Below are positions 52,787-61,841 of a DNA stretch of 64,000 bases, one piece after another. A program made the position numbers and the translations under genes. Positions within the stretch are counted from its first letter, which is position 1. Every line of letters starts with the position of its first letter. The DNA comes from Geoanaerobacter sp964528055 (GTDB taxonomy: Bacteria; Desulfobacterota; Desulfuromonadia; Geobacterales; DSM-12255). The notes below the pieces were generated by a model that ran no database searches, had not been told where the DNA came from, and saw only the letters and a program-made list of their open reading frames with translations. The stretch is taken from the NCBI GenBank assembly GCA_964528055.1, contig CAZGQM010000017.1:1-64000 (forward strand), written 5' to 3'.

Positions 52787-52920
52787 AACTCAAAAGCCCA
52801 ACCAGGAAGATACAACTGACCAAAAAACCGTCAGGTGATCTCCCCGCCCGTTAGTCCCGGGAACTTGAATAGTTACATCTAGGAGTTTATCTGAACGCCG
52901 AGACACCGACAAATCTTACC

Positions 52921-55900
52921 ATGGAGGAGCTTTGCTTTCGCTTGATGGGGCGCGAGGAGCGGATACTTGCGCTGGTCCGGCGTTATTTCTCCCTGGATGA
53001 CCTGCTGGCAATCAAATCCCGGCTCATCGGCACCGGTTTCATCGGCGGCAAGGCTGTGGGAATGCTCCTGGCGCGCGCCGTCCTCACGTCAGACCCCGAG
53101 GGGGGATGGGAAGAGCTCCTTGAGCCTCACGACTCCTTCTTCGTCGGTTCAGACGTCTTTCAATCGTATATCTACCACAACGGCTGGATGAAGCTCTTCC
53201 TTGAGCAGCGGAGCGAAGCCGGATTTCTGAGCGGCGCTGCCAGGCTGCGCGAACTCTTCATGGATGGGGAGTTTCCTCCTGAAATTCGTTCCGCATTCCG
53301 CAAGATGCTGGAATACTACGGCCAGTTCCCGATTATCGCCCGCTCGTCGAGCCTTCAGGAGGATGGTTTCGGCAATGCATTTGCCGGTAAATACGACAGC
53401 TTTTTCTGCGTCAATCAGGGGCATCTCGACGACCGCCTCGCCGAATTCGAGGCTGCGGTGCGGCGGGTCTATGCCAGCGCCATGAGCGACGAGGCGCTCC
53501 AGTACCGCCTGCAGCGGGGACTTGACCGTCAGGAAGAGAACATGGCCGTTCTGGTCCAGCGCGTCTCCGGTCGCCGGCAGGACGGATACTTCCTTCCGGC
53601 GTTCGCAGGTGTCGGCGTCTCGTACAATACCTTTGTCTGGAACCCCTCCATTGACCCCACGGCAGGGATGCTCAGGCTGGTGGTAGGACTCGGCACCCGT
53701 GCGGTTGACCGGGTCGAGGGTGACTACCCGCGGATCGTCTCCCTTGATCAGCCGATGCTTGTTCCCTATGGAGACCACGATGACCTGCGCAGATTCACAC
53801 AGCGCGACGTGGATCTCCTGGATATCGATGCCAACTCGCTTCGAACCATATCGCTCCGAGAACTGCTGGAGCGCGAGCACCGGCTTCCCATGGAGCTCTT
53901 CGGCGAAAGGGATAAAGGTGGCTGGCTGGTCACCTTTGAGAGGCTCCTTACCCGAACCGGTTTCACTGGAATCATGAAACGGCTGCTGGCGACCATTGAA
54001 AAGGCGTATGATTATCCGGTTGACGTGGAGTTCACCGGGAATTTCCAGGATGACGGCTCCCTCAGGCTCAACGTGGTACAGTGCCGACCTTTGCAGACCC
54101 GCGGCGTGCAGGCCAGGCGTGTGGAGATCCGTCACCGTCCGGATGGTGAGACCCTGTTCCGCTCCCATGGGAGCTTCATGGGGGGGAGCGTTGTGCAACC
54201 CCTGAAGAGGGTTATCTCGGTCGATCCGGAAGGGTACTCGGCGCTGCACCTCTCCGACAAATACGAGCTGGCGCGGATCATCGGCAGACTGAACCGGCTC
54301 CTTCCGTCACGGGATGAGATGCCGACCCTGCTCATGGGGCCTGGCCGCTGGGGGACCACAACACCTGCTCTCGGCGTGCCGGTGAGGTTTGCCGAGTTCA
54401 ATGCGATTTCAGTGCTTGCAGAGGTCGCCTTCTTTGCCGGCGGTCTGATGCCTGAGCTCTCCTTCGGCTCCCACTTCTTTCAGGACCTGGTGGAGTCCGG
54501 GATATTCTATGCTGCGCTCTATCCAGAAAGGAAGGGGTGCTTTCTCAACAGCGGACTGATGGAGGCACTTCCCAATCGTCTGGCAGAGCTGCTTCCCGAT
54601 GACGCACGATTTGCCGGGGTTGTGAGGGTGCTGGACCTCCCGGACGGCTTCCGGCTGTCAGCGGATATACTGAGTCAAGAGCTTGCCTGTACACTCTTCC
54701 ATGAGGAGTCAGTCGACTCTTCTGGTGCTTCAGTGTCTCTGGCAGCAGACAATCGAGCTGCAGATGAGGACGACAACTGGTTTGTCACCACCGGGCTGCC
54801 TGGTCTTGATGCGGTCCTGGGAGGTCTTTGGCTGGGGGATAATGTAGTCTGGCGGGTGGACAGCGTGGATGATTACCGCAGGTTCGTCCGGCCATTTGTG
54901 GATGCCGCGCTTGCCGAAGGGAGGCAGGTGGTGTATGTCCGGTTTGCCGCACATCCGTCGCTGTTGGATGACGATCCGCGCATAACCATAGCTAATCTGG
55001 ATGCCTTCTGCGGTTTCGAGTCCTTTACCGTCCGCCTCCATGTCCTTATTGCCATGGCGGGTCCGTCGGCCTTCTATGTATTTGATTGCCTCTCAAGCCT
55101 TCTGGATGCGTGGGCCACGGATGCCATGATCGGCAGTTTCTTTGCCGTTACCTGTCCGCTCCTCTTTGACCTGGATACGATTGCCTACTTTGCGCTGCTG
55201 CGGGGGACGCATCCCTTTGAAACCATCAGCAGAATTCGCTCCACTACCCAGCTCCTTCTCGATCTTTACAGCTTTGGTGATACACTCTATCTCCACCCAC
55301 TGAAGGTCTGGCGCCGCTCCTCTCCTACCATGTTTCTTCCTCATCGCCAGGAAGAAGGGGCCTTTTTTCCGATAACCGCCAGCTATGAGGCCACCAATCT
55401 CTTCATGTCGCTGAAAAGCCCGGATCTTGAAACTGTCGCTCCCCACATTGACCATTGGGAATGGCTCTTTCTTCAGGCAGGAAAGCTGGCAAGGGGTAAG
55501 GCGAGCGCCAAAAGCCGCCAGACCATGGTGGACGAATTCTGCCGTCTGTTGTTGGGCACTGATGATCGGATGCTTGCGCTTGCCCGTCGTTACATGACAC
55601 TGGAGGATTTCCTCTGGCTAAAGGAGCGACTGATCGGTACCGGCTACATCGGAGGTAAGGCTGCCGGCATCCTGGTGTCTAGGGCGATCCTGCGCAAAGA
55701 CCGGGAACGCGAGTGGGATGCGGTGCTGGAGCCCCATGATTCCTTCTTTATCGGATCAGACCTCTTCCATTCATATCTCGTGCACAATGGATGGTGGCGG
55801 ATATTCATGGAACACAAGACCAAGAAAGGGTATTTCAGCGGTGCAGCCAAGCTTCGCAAACAGCTGCTTCTCGGTGCGTTTCCGTCCGATGTTCATGAGG

Positions 55901-57354
55901 AGTTCCAGAAGCTCCTTGAGTATTTCGGCCAGTACCCGATAATAGTAAGACTCAGCAGCCTTCAGGAGGATGGTTTCGGGAACGCCTTTGCCGGAAAGTA
56001 CGGTAGTTTTTTCTGTGTGAACCAGGGGACGCCGGAGGAGCGTTACTGCCAGTTCGAGGAGGCGGTCAGGCTTGCCTACGCAAGTACCATGAGCGAGGAT
56101 GCGCTCGATTACCGGCTGCAGCGGGGTCTGGACCGTCAGGAAGAGCAGATGGCGCTGGTGGTGCAGCGGGTGGCAGGGGCCTATCACGGACTCTACTTCT
56201 TTCCGGAGATCAGTGGTGTTGCTCTTTCGTACAATACCTTTGTATGGAATGAGACAGTTGACCCGCATGCTGGAATGCTCCGCCTTGTATTTGGCCTTGG
56301 AACCCGTGCCACTGCCCGTGTCGCAGGCGACTACCCGCGGATCGTCTCACTCGATCAGCCGACCGTGGTCCCTTTTGGAAGCGAGGAGGCCGACCGTCGT
56401 TTTACGCAACGCCAGATTGATCTGCTCAACATTGAGCAGAACGGCTGTCAGACCATGCAGATTGCTGATCTTCTCGACGAGGGGGTTCACATCCCAGAAA
56501 TATACCATGCATTTGGAAGCAGGATGTCGGGCAGGGCGCGAAAAGGTGTTGAACCAGCTCTTAGCTTTGACCGAATGCTTGCAGAGAGCCCCTTTGCCGC
56601 CATAATGCGTCAACTGCTGGCAACGCTGGAGCGAGCCTATGACTATCCGGTGGACGTTGAGTTTACGGCAACCCTGCCTCCGGAGGGTGGACTGCGGGTC
56701 AACCTTGTACAGTGCAGACCGTTGCAGACCCGTGGTGTACAGGTGCAGCGGGTGATTATTCCTGAAAATCATCCGGAGGATGCGCTGCTCTTTCGTTCGC
56801 AGGGGCATTTCCTCGGGGGGAGCATGTTTCTGCATATTCGCCGGGTGATCATGGTCGAGAGCAGCGCGTTCATCGCTCTGCCCCTAACTGACCGTTATGA
56901 GCTTGCCAGGATTATCGGCAGGCTTAACCGACTGATACCTTCCCGTGAGGAGCTGCCAACACTCCTGATGACCCCCGGTCGTATCGGTACCACGACCCCT
57001 GAGATGGGTATTCCGGTCCGATTTGCCGAGATAGATTCCATGGCTGTGCTGACAGAGGTTGCGTTCACCGCAGGTAGCCTGATGCCAGAACTCTCGTTTG
57101 GGTCGCACTTCTTTCAGGATCTGGTGGAGTCAGGGATGTTCTATGTTGCGCTCTATCCGGACAGCAAGGAGTGCAATGTCAACGAAAAGCTGCTTTCGGC
57201 GCTTCCCAACCGCCTTGCCGAGCTGCTTCCGGATGATGCGCGATTTTCTCCATTTCTCCGTGTGGTTGATCTGGAGGACGAATTCTGTCTCATGGCTGAC
57301 ATCGTAAGCCAGGGAGTTATCTGCTGTGGAAGCGTAAAGGAGAATAATGCGTAA
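52921..57354 (+). CDS. Duplicated PEP/pyruvate-binding (ATP-grasp) protein with KaiC-like middle domain
   Basis: The 1477-residue protein has two homologous halves of about 600 residues (1-600 and 866-1477). Each has SRLIGTGFIGGKA-type and SLQEDGFGNAFAGKY motifs (the RSS-ED and FAGK regions of PPDK/PEP synthase ATP-grasp domains) and VQCRPLQTRG at the domain end, then about 200 residues of a region I do not recognise (GPGRWGTTTPALGVPVRF). No phosphohistidine domain (TSHAA-type motif) or PEP-binding barrel is present. Residues 616-860 resemble a KaiC/RecA-like domain (GLPGLDAVLGGLWLGD) but lack a Walker A motif. In the second half RSSS becomes RLSS. Function unknown; it is not a normal dikinase. 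The lipoprotein gene overlaps its end. Confidence 0.7.
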   Translation: MEELCFRLMGREERILALVRRYFSLDDLLAIKSRLIGTGFIGGKAVGMLLARAVLTSDPEGGWEELLEPHDSFFVGSDVFQSYIYHNGWMKLFLEQRSEAGFLSGAARLRELFMDGEFPPEIRSAFRKMLEYYGQFPIIARSSSLQEDGFGNAFAGKYDSFFCVNQGHLDDRLAEFEAAVRRVYASAMSDEALQYRLQRGLDRQEENMAVLVQRVSGRRQDGYFLPAFAGVGVSYNTFVWNPSIDPTAGMLRLVVGLGTRAVDRVEGDYPRIVSLDQPMLVPYGDHDDLRRFTQRDVDLLDIDANSLRTISLRELLEREHRLPMELFGERDKGGWLVTFERLLTRTGFTGIMKRLLATIEKAYDYPVDVEFTGNFQDDGSLRLNVVQCRPLQTRGVQARRVEIRHRPDGETLFRSHGSFMGGSVVQPLKRVISVDPEGYSALHLSDKYELARIIGRLNRLLPSRDEMPTLLMGPGRWGTTTPALGVPVRFAEFNAISVLAEVAFFAGGLMPELSFGSHFFQDLVESGIFYAALYPERKGCFLNSGLMEALPNRLAELLPDDARFAGVVRVLDLPDGFRLSADILSQELACTLFHEESVDSSGASVSLAADNRAADEDDNWFVTTGLPGLDAVLGGLWLGDNVVWRVDSVDDYRRFVRPFVDAALAEGRQVVYVRFAAHPSLLDDDPRITIANLDAFCGFESFTVRLHVLIAMAGPSAFYVFDCLSSLLDAWATDAMIGSFFAVTCPLLFDLDTIAYFALLRGTHPFETISRIRSTTQLLLDLYSFGDTLYLHPLKVWRRSSPTMFLPHRQEEGAFFPITASYEATNLFMSLKSPDLETVAPHIDHWEWLFLQAGKLARGKASAKSRQTMVDEFCRLLLGTDDRMLALARRYMTLEDFLWLKERLIGTGYIGGKAAGILVSRAILRKDREREWDAVLEPHDSFFIGSDLFHSYLVHNGWWRIFMEHKTKKGYFSGAAKLRKQLLLGAFPSDVHEEFQKLLEYFGQYPIIVRLSSLQEDGFGNAFAGKYGSFFCVNQGTPEERYCQFEEAVRLAYASTMSEDALDYRLQRGLDRQEEQMALVVQRVAGAYHGLYFFPEISGVALSYNTFVWNETVDPHAGMLRLVFGLGTRATARVAGDYPRIVSLDQPTVVPFGSEEADRRFTQRQIDLLNIEQNGCQTMQIADLLDEGVHIPEIYHAFGSRMSGRARKGVEPALSFDRMLAESPFAAIMRQLLATLERAYDYPVDVEFTATLPPEGGLRVNLVQCRPLQTRGVQVQRVIIPENHPEDALLFRSQGHFLGGSMFLHIRRVIMVESSAFIALPLTDRYELARIIGRLNRLIPSREELPTLLMTPGRIGTTTPEMGIPVRFAEIDSMAVLTEVAFTAGSLMPELSFGSHFFQDLVESGMFYVALYPDSKECNVNEKLLSALPNRLAELLPDDARFSPFLRVVDLEDEFCLMADIVSQGVICCGSVKENNA

Positions 57355-58060
57355 CGGTAATATCAATTTCTTGAGAATCTTCAGTCCACTGATGCTCTGC
57401 CTTGTTCTAATGAGCGGTTGTGCGACGGTTACCAGGCCTCTGGAAGGGATCGTGCCCGGGCGGAACCTTGAGACGCTTACTGCTGCAGTTTCTGTTGTGC
57501 TAAAGGGACCAGAGAAGAGCCTTGGCGGACGAGGATATCTCGTTTACCGCAAGCCGGACCGCTTCCACATCGTACTCCTTTCGCCATTCGGTCTTACCCT
57601 TCTGGAGGTCTTTTCCGCGGGCGAGAACCTGACCTGCCTCATCCCCTCCAAGGGGGTTGCGTACACCGGCAGAATCATCGATCTCCCCGACCGTGAAGGA
57701 CTTCGAAGCTGGGGGATGATGCGCTGGGTTGTGGATAGCCCCCCTCCATCCGGGCCGTCGCTCTACCGGGACCATTTGACCGCCGAGGGTGTACGGGAAA
57801 AGGTCTTCTATGATGGGCAAGGGCTGGTTATCCGCAAGGAGAGCGAGAACGGCGATCAGGTCAGCTTCCTTGACTACACAGTTGTTAATGGAGTTCCGGT
57901 GGCTGAAGTGATTGAGATTGCCTCGGCAACGGGCGAACGGGTTCGGCTTACCTTCAGCGATCCTGAGGTTAACCAGCCGGTGGAAGATGCCATGTTGAAG
58001 CCTGATCTAACGGGGGTAAAGCTGCTGCCGTTTTCCGCATTCAAAGGGTTTTCGAATTGA
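57347..58060 (+). CDS. LolB-like outer-membrane lipoprotein
   Basis: The 237-residue protein has a lipoprotein signal ending LMSGC with Cys25, and a LolB/LppX-like beta body: GRGYLVYRKPDRFHIVLLSPFGLTLLEVFSAGENL and GEVIEIASATGERVRLTFSDPEVNQPV-like strands. LolB receives lipoproteins at the outer membrane, but similar folds (DUF4292) bind other lipids. AAAGGAG precedes the ATG, and it overlaps the ATP-grasp gene by eight bases, so it is cotranscribed. Confidence 0.65.
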   Translation: MRNGNINFLRIFSPLMLCLVLMSGCATVTRPLEGIVPGRNLETLTAAVSVVLKGPEKSLGGRGYLVYRKPDRFHIVLLSPFGLTLLEVFSAGENLTCLIPSKGVAYTGRIIDLPDREGLRSWGMMRWVVDSPPPSGPSLYRDHLTAEGVREKVFYDGQGLVIRKESENGDQVSFLDYTVVNGVPVAEVIEIASATGERVRLTFSDPEVNQPVEDAMLKPDLTGVKLLPFSAFKGFSN

Positions 58061-58084
58061 TCACAGGTATGAAGGAGGCTATTA

Positions 58085-59674
58085 ATGAGCGCTGACTGGC
58101 AACGTTACATACGGTATCTATATGACTGCCCTGAGATCGGCCTTATGCTTGATATCAGCGGGATGGACTTTCCGGATGATTTCTTTGCACAGATGGAACC
58201 GGCCATGCAGCGGGCCTTTGACTCCATGGCTGAGCTGGAGCGGGGTGCCGTGGCAAATCCTGACGAGAACAGGATGGTGGGGCATTACTGGCTCAGGAAC
58301 CCGCAACTAGCTCCTGACGCCTGGATTGGCGGAGAGATCGAGTTTGCAGTGCGTGCCGTAAAGGAGTTTGCCGCTTCCGTACACTCTGGCGAAATAGCCC
58401 CTCCAACCAGGCGTGCCTTTACCCGGTTGCTTGTGATCGGCATAGGTGGATCTGCCCTGGGTCCGCAGTTCGTGGCAGATGCCCTTGGTATGCCTTCTGA
58501 CCGGATGAAGCCGTATTTCCTTGATAATACCGATCCCGACGGCATGGATCGCGTGTTTGCAGAGCTCGGTCCCGCACTTGCAGAGACCCTGATCGTGGTG
58601 ATTTCCAAGAGCGGCGGCACCAAGGAGACCAGGAATGGAATGCTGGAGGCCCAGGCAGCCTATAGCGCCATCGGGCTCGACTTCACAAAACATGCCGTCG
58701 CAATCACCGGGGCAGGGAGCGAACTTGACAGGATAGCAGTTGCAGATGCCTGGATTGCCCGTTTCCCCATGTGGGACTGGGTAGGTGGTCGCAGCTCTGT
58801 GACTTCTGCGGTGGGGCTTTTGCCTGCTGCCCTGCAGGGGCTTGACATTGACGGATTCCTTGCCGGTGCACGCGCTTGTGACGAGCTGACCAGAAACAGC
58901 GTGACAACGGCTAATCCTGCGGCGCTCCTCTCACTCATGTGGCATCATGCCACCAACGGACGGGGTGAAAAGGATATGGTGGTCCTTCCTTACAAGGACC
59001 GGCTTCTTCTCTTCTCACGTTACCTGCAGCAGCTTGTCATGGAGTCCATCGGCAAGGAAAAGGATCTGGCAGGCAATCTGGTTAACCAGGGGATAGCGGT
59101 ATACGGCAACAAGGGGTCTACCGACCAGCATGCATACGTTCAGCAACTCCGTGAGGGGGTGAACAACTTCTTTGTAACCTTTGTCGAGGTACTGGAGGAG
59201 AGAAAGGGGCGGTCGATGGAGGTGGAGCCGGGTGTTACCAGCGGCGACTTTCTTGCAGGCTTTCTCCATGGAACCCGCCAGGCGCTTGCTGGCAATGGCC
59301 GCCAGTCCATGACCATCACCATTGATCGGCTTGATGCCGGGAGTGTTGGGGTGCTTGTCGCCCTTTACGAGCGTGCAGTCGGCTTCTATGCCTACCTCGT
59401 CGGGATCAATGCCTATCACCAGCCCGGAGTCGAGGCCGGCAAAAAGGCAGCAGGAGCGGTGTTGGAACTACAGGGCAAGGTTATGGTTCAGTTGAAGGCC
59501 GATTCCGTGAAATCCTACAGTGCAGACGAGCTTGCTGAAGCCGTGGGACAAAAGGATCAGGCCGATACGATATTCCGGATCCTGCTTCACCTTGCTGCGA
59601 ATACCGGTCGCGGCGTGGTCATGGAGCGGTCGGCCCGTATCTGGGAGAGCCGGTTCAGCTACGCAGGGAACTAA
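58085..59674 (+). CDS. pgi: Glucose-6-phosphate isomerase
   Basis: The 529-residue enzyme interconverts glucose 6-phosphate and fructose 6-phosphate. Conserved motifs include LLVIGIGGSALGPQFVADAL near residue 116, VISKSGGTKETRNG, the SIS-domain segment DWVGGRSSVTSAVGLLPAAL, and KGSTDQHAYVQQLREGVNNFF. A GAAGGAGG ribosome site precedes the ATG. It follows the lipoprotein gene by 24 bases and precedes a TPR gene by 26, and belongs to the same operon. Confidence 0.95.
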   Translation: MSADWQRYIRYLYDCPEIGLMLDISGMDFPDDFFAQMEPAMQRAFDSMAELERGAVANPDENRMVGHYWLRNPQLAPDAWIGGEIEFAVRAVKEFAASVHSGEIAPPTRRAFTRLLVIGIGGSALGPQFVADALGMPSDRMKPYFLDNTDPDGMDRVFAELGPALAETLIVVISKSGGTKETRNGMLEAQAAYSAIGLDFTKHAVAITGAGSELDRIAVADAWIARFPMWDWVGGRSSVTSAVGLLPAALQGLDIDGFLAGARACDELTRNSVTTANPAALLSLMWHHATNGRGEKDMVVLPYKDRLLLFSRYLQQLVMESIGKEKDLAGNLVNQGIAVYGNKGSTDQHAYVQQLREGVNNFFVTFVEVLEERKGRSMEVEPGVTSGDFLAGFLHGTRQALAGNGRQSMTITIDRLDAGSVGVLVALYERAVGFYAYLVGINAYHQPGVEAGKKAAGAVLELQGKVMVQLKADSVKSYSADELAEAVGQKDQADTIFRILLHLAANTGRGVVMERSARIWESRFSYAGN

Positions 59675-59700
59675 AGCCCGAAAGAGTCAAAGGATCAACA

Positions 59701-60141
59701 ATGATAACGGATGTAGAGCAGCTGCGGGCAAAGGGGATGTCGAAGCTGAGCGACGGGGATATCCTTGCTGCAATGGTATATTTTGAAAAGGCGGTCAACT
59801 CCGGTGGGACCCCTGACTGCATTTCCTGTTTCGGGTATTGCATCGCGAAGGAGCGTGGGCAGGCGTCAAAGGGGCTGACATTTTGCCGCGATGCCTTGGA
59901 GCGGGAACCGGATAATCCGCTCCATTACCTGAACATGGCGCGTATTCAACTATTGATGCGCAATCAGAACGAAGCTCTGGATCTGCTGAGGCAGGGGGCA
60001 GCCTGCGGCCATGATGATACAATCCTTGCCCTTATCGAGGAAATTGGGACGAGAAAGCCCCCCGTACTCTCATTTCTCCACCGGGATCATCCTGTCAACA
60101 AGTATCTCGGCATGATCCTGGGCCGGCTCGGGATCAGGTAA
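59701..60141 (+). CDS. Small TPR protein
   Basis: The 146-residue protein has tetratricopeptide-like repeats: AMVYFEKAVNSGGTPDCISCFGYCIAKERGQASKGLTFCRDALEREPDNPLHYLNMARIQLLMRN is the core, with repeats about 34 residues apart. It has no signal peptide. It closes the operon after pgi. Such proteins bind other proteins; a partner cannot be told from sequence. Confidence 0.75.
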   Translation: MITDVEQLRAKGMSKLSDGDILAAMVYFEKAVNSGGTPDCISCFGYCIAKERGQASKGLTFCRDALEREPDNPLHYLNMARIQLLMRNQNEALDLLRQGAACGHDDTILALIEEIGTRKPPVLSFLHRDHPVNKYLGMILGRLGIR

Positions 60142-60236
60142 TCCCAATTTCACGTAAGTCACCATCATAATGGCTTGTACTCGACTATTCAACGTACGTC
60201 GCAGCAATCCCTCGCCATTGTGCTCTCATCCTCGCC

Positions 60237-60275
60237 GTTAAATCTGGCTACCTCCAGCCACGCTCCTGATTTAAC
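60237..60275. repeat. Nested hairpin between convergent genes
   Basis: GTTAAATC (60237-60244) and GATTTAAC (60268-60275) pair perfectly, enclosing a second stem TGGCT (60245-60249) / AGCCA (60256-60260). It lies just before the end of the minus-strand amidohydrolase gene, in the gap between convergent genes, and lacks a clear T-run. It may slow transcription or be a dispersed repeat. Confidence 0.5.
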
Positions 60276-60285
60276 AATGCAAAAG

Positions 60286-61080
60286 CTAGGTGCCCGGAAG
60301 GTGAGGGGCAGATGGGCGGTAGAAGTCGATGGCATTCCCGTACAAGGCCTTTCTCGCCATCTCATCGCCCAGGAGATCGGCCACAAGGAGAAGGTCATCA
60401 TCACTGTAAGGCCTCGGGGCCCGGGTAGACGGAAGGTCGGTCCCGAACATCAGAGCGTCGGGATTGGCAGCGCAGATCTCCAGTAATGCCGATCTGACGT
60501 CAAAATCGACCCGCCCGAATCCTGTTGCCTTCACTCGTACCCCCTGCTCGGCAAGTTTCAGGAGCTGTCCGAACCCTTCCCCTGACAGCCCCAGATGATC
60601 GATGCTTACTGCCGGGAGACCAGCAAGGGTAGCGTAGAGATCCTTCAGGTCTCTGGAGTCAAGATAGAGCTCCACATGCCATGCCACAAGTTCATAGACC
60701 CTCCTTGCAACCGTTTCCAGCTGCTTTACATCCTCTGAGCCGCCACGCTTCAGATTGAACCGAACTGCACGTACCCCTGCACCGTTGAGCAACAACAACT
60801 CCTCGGTCGAAACGGTTGCCGGAAGCTGCGTCACCCCCACGAAAGAGGGGCCGAGCCTTTTCAGGGCATCCAGCAGGTAGCTCTGGTCAAAGGCCTGAAA
60901 GGAGCCTGATACTATCGCCCCTCCAGCCAGTTGATGCCCGCTGGTCCGCGCCAGGTAGTCGTCACAGGTGAATACGTCCGGGAGGTATCCGTTGTTCGGC
61001 ACAAGCGGGAAACGGCTGTCGATGATATGGAGATGGGAATCAAAAAACCTGATGGGACGTTTCTGCCTGTGATCTTCCAC
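60286..61080 (-). CDS. Amidohydrolase-type metal-dependent hydrolase
   Basis: The 264-residue protein is a TIM-barrel amidohydrolase (COG3618 type): the metal motif FFDSHLHIIDSRFP at the start, GAGVRAVRFNLKRGG, PAVSIDHLGLSGEGF in the middle, and LMFGTDLPSTRAPRPYSDDD near the end. The GTG at 61080 was chosen because a strong AAAGGAGG site lies six bases before it; the frame extends to a TTG at 61143 with no ribosome site. It is convergent with the TPR gene and divergent from the LysE gene. Substrate unknown. Confidence 0.8.
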   Translation of the reverse strand: MEDHRQKRPIRFFDSHLHIIDSRFPLVPNNGYLPDVFTCDDYLARTSGHQLAGGAIVSGSFQAFDQSYLLDALKRLGPSFVGVTQLPATVSTEELLLLNGAGVRAVRFNLKRGGSEDVKQLETVARRVYELVAWHVELYLDSRDLKDLYATLAGLPAVSIDHLGLSGEGFGQLLKLAEQGVRVKATGFGRVDFDVRSALLEICAANPDALMFGTDLPSTRAPRPYSDDDLLLVADLLGDEMARKALYGNAIDFYRPSAPHLPGT

Positions 61081-61160
61081 TGCCAACCTCCTTTGTTGAA
61101 TGAAGCTCTGAGGATTTCTGCCATCTTGACATATGTACCACAATGCAGTAAGGATTCCAG

Positions 61161-61781
61161 ATGTTGACTTCTACGTTGATTTACTTCTTGGGCGCATCGG
61201 TTGCACTTACCATCGCGCCGGGACCTGACAATATCTTTGTGTTGACGCAAGGGATCGCGCGCGGAAGGAGACCAGCCATTATCACTGCACTCGGCATGTG
61301 CAGTGGGATCAGTATGCATACCATCGCAGCGGCATTTGGCATCTCGGCGGTATTCTATTCATCGCTGGTTGCGTTCAATGCGGTCAAATATGCCGGTGCA
61401 GCGTACCTTCTTTATCTGGCGTATAAAACTCTCAAGGAGCGTTCAGCGGTAAAGCTTATGAACGCTGATGAGAGGAGTGACGCTTCCCTGTTCAAACGTG
61501 GATTCATCATGAACGTTTTGAACCCCAAGGTCGCCATGTTTTTCCTGGCGTTTCTGCCGCAGTTCGTCTCTCCCCAGACCGGCTATTTCCCCCTTCAGAT
61601 GCTCATGTTAGGGCTCATATTCATGCTGCAGGCCGTTGTCATATTTTGCCTGATCGGTTATTTTTCCGGGGGGATCGGCAGCTTCATTCTGGCTAGGCCA
61701 AAGATCGCGAAGTACTTTGACTGGCTTACTGCCGGTATCTTCGCATCCTTGGGAGTCAAACTGGCTCTTGCACAAAGATGA
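61161..61781 (+). CDS. LysE/RhtB-family amino acid exporter
   Basis: The 206-residue membrane protein has the LysE signature IAPGPDNIFVLTQGIARGRRPAI near residue 20 and about six transmembrane helices, including FNAVKYAGAAYLLYLAYKTL and GFIMNVLNPKVAMFFLAFLPQFV. The family exports amino acids such as lysine, threonine or homoserine. The gene is alone, convergent with the MATE gene. Confidence 0.9.
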   Translation: MLTSTLIYFLGASVALTIAPGPDNIFVLTQGIARGRRPAIITALGMCSGISMHTIAAAFGISAVFYSSLVAFNAVKYAGAAYLLYLAYKTLKERSAVKLMNADERSDASLFKRGFIMNVLNPKVAMFFLAFLPQFVSPQTGYFPLQMLMLGLIFMLQAVVIFCLIGYFSGGIGSFILARPKIAKYFDWLTAGIFASLGVKLALAQR

Positions 61782-61841
61782 CTGTTCGAGCAGTGGAAAG
61801 AGTAACGCAATCAGTCCAATGGAGTGCCGGTCTGATCAGCC

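Noticed and set aside
53149..54249. 366-codon open frame on the minus strand inside the double ATP-grasp gene
   Set aside because: Antisense shadow with no recognisable domain, while the plus-strand frame has conserved repeated motifs.
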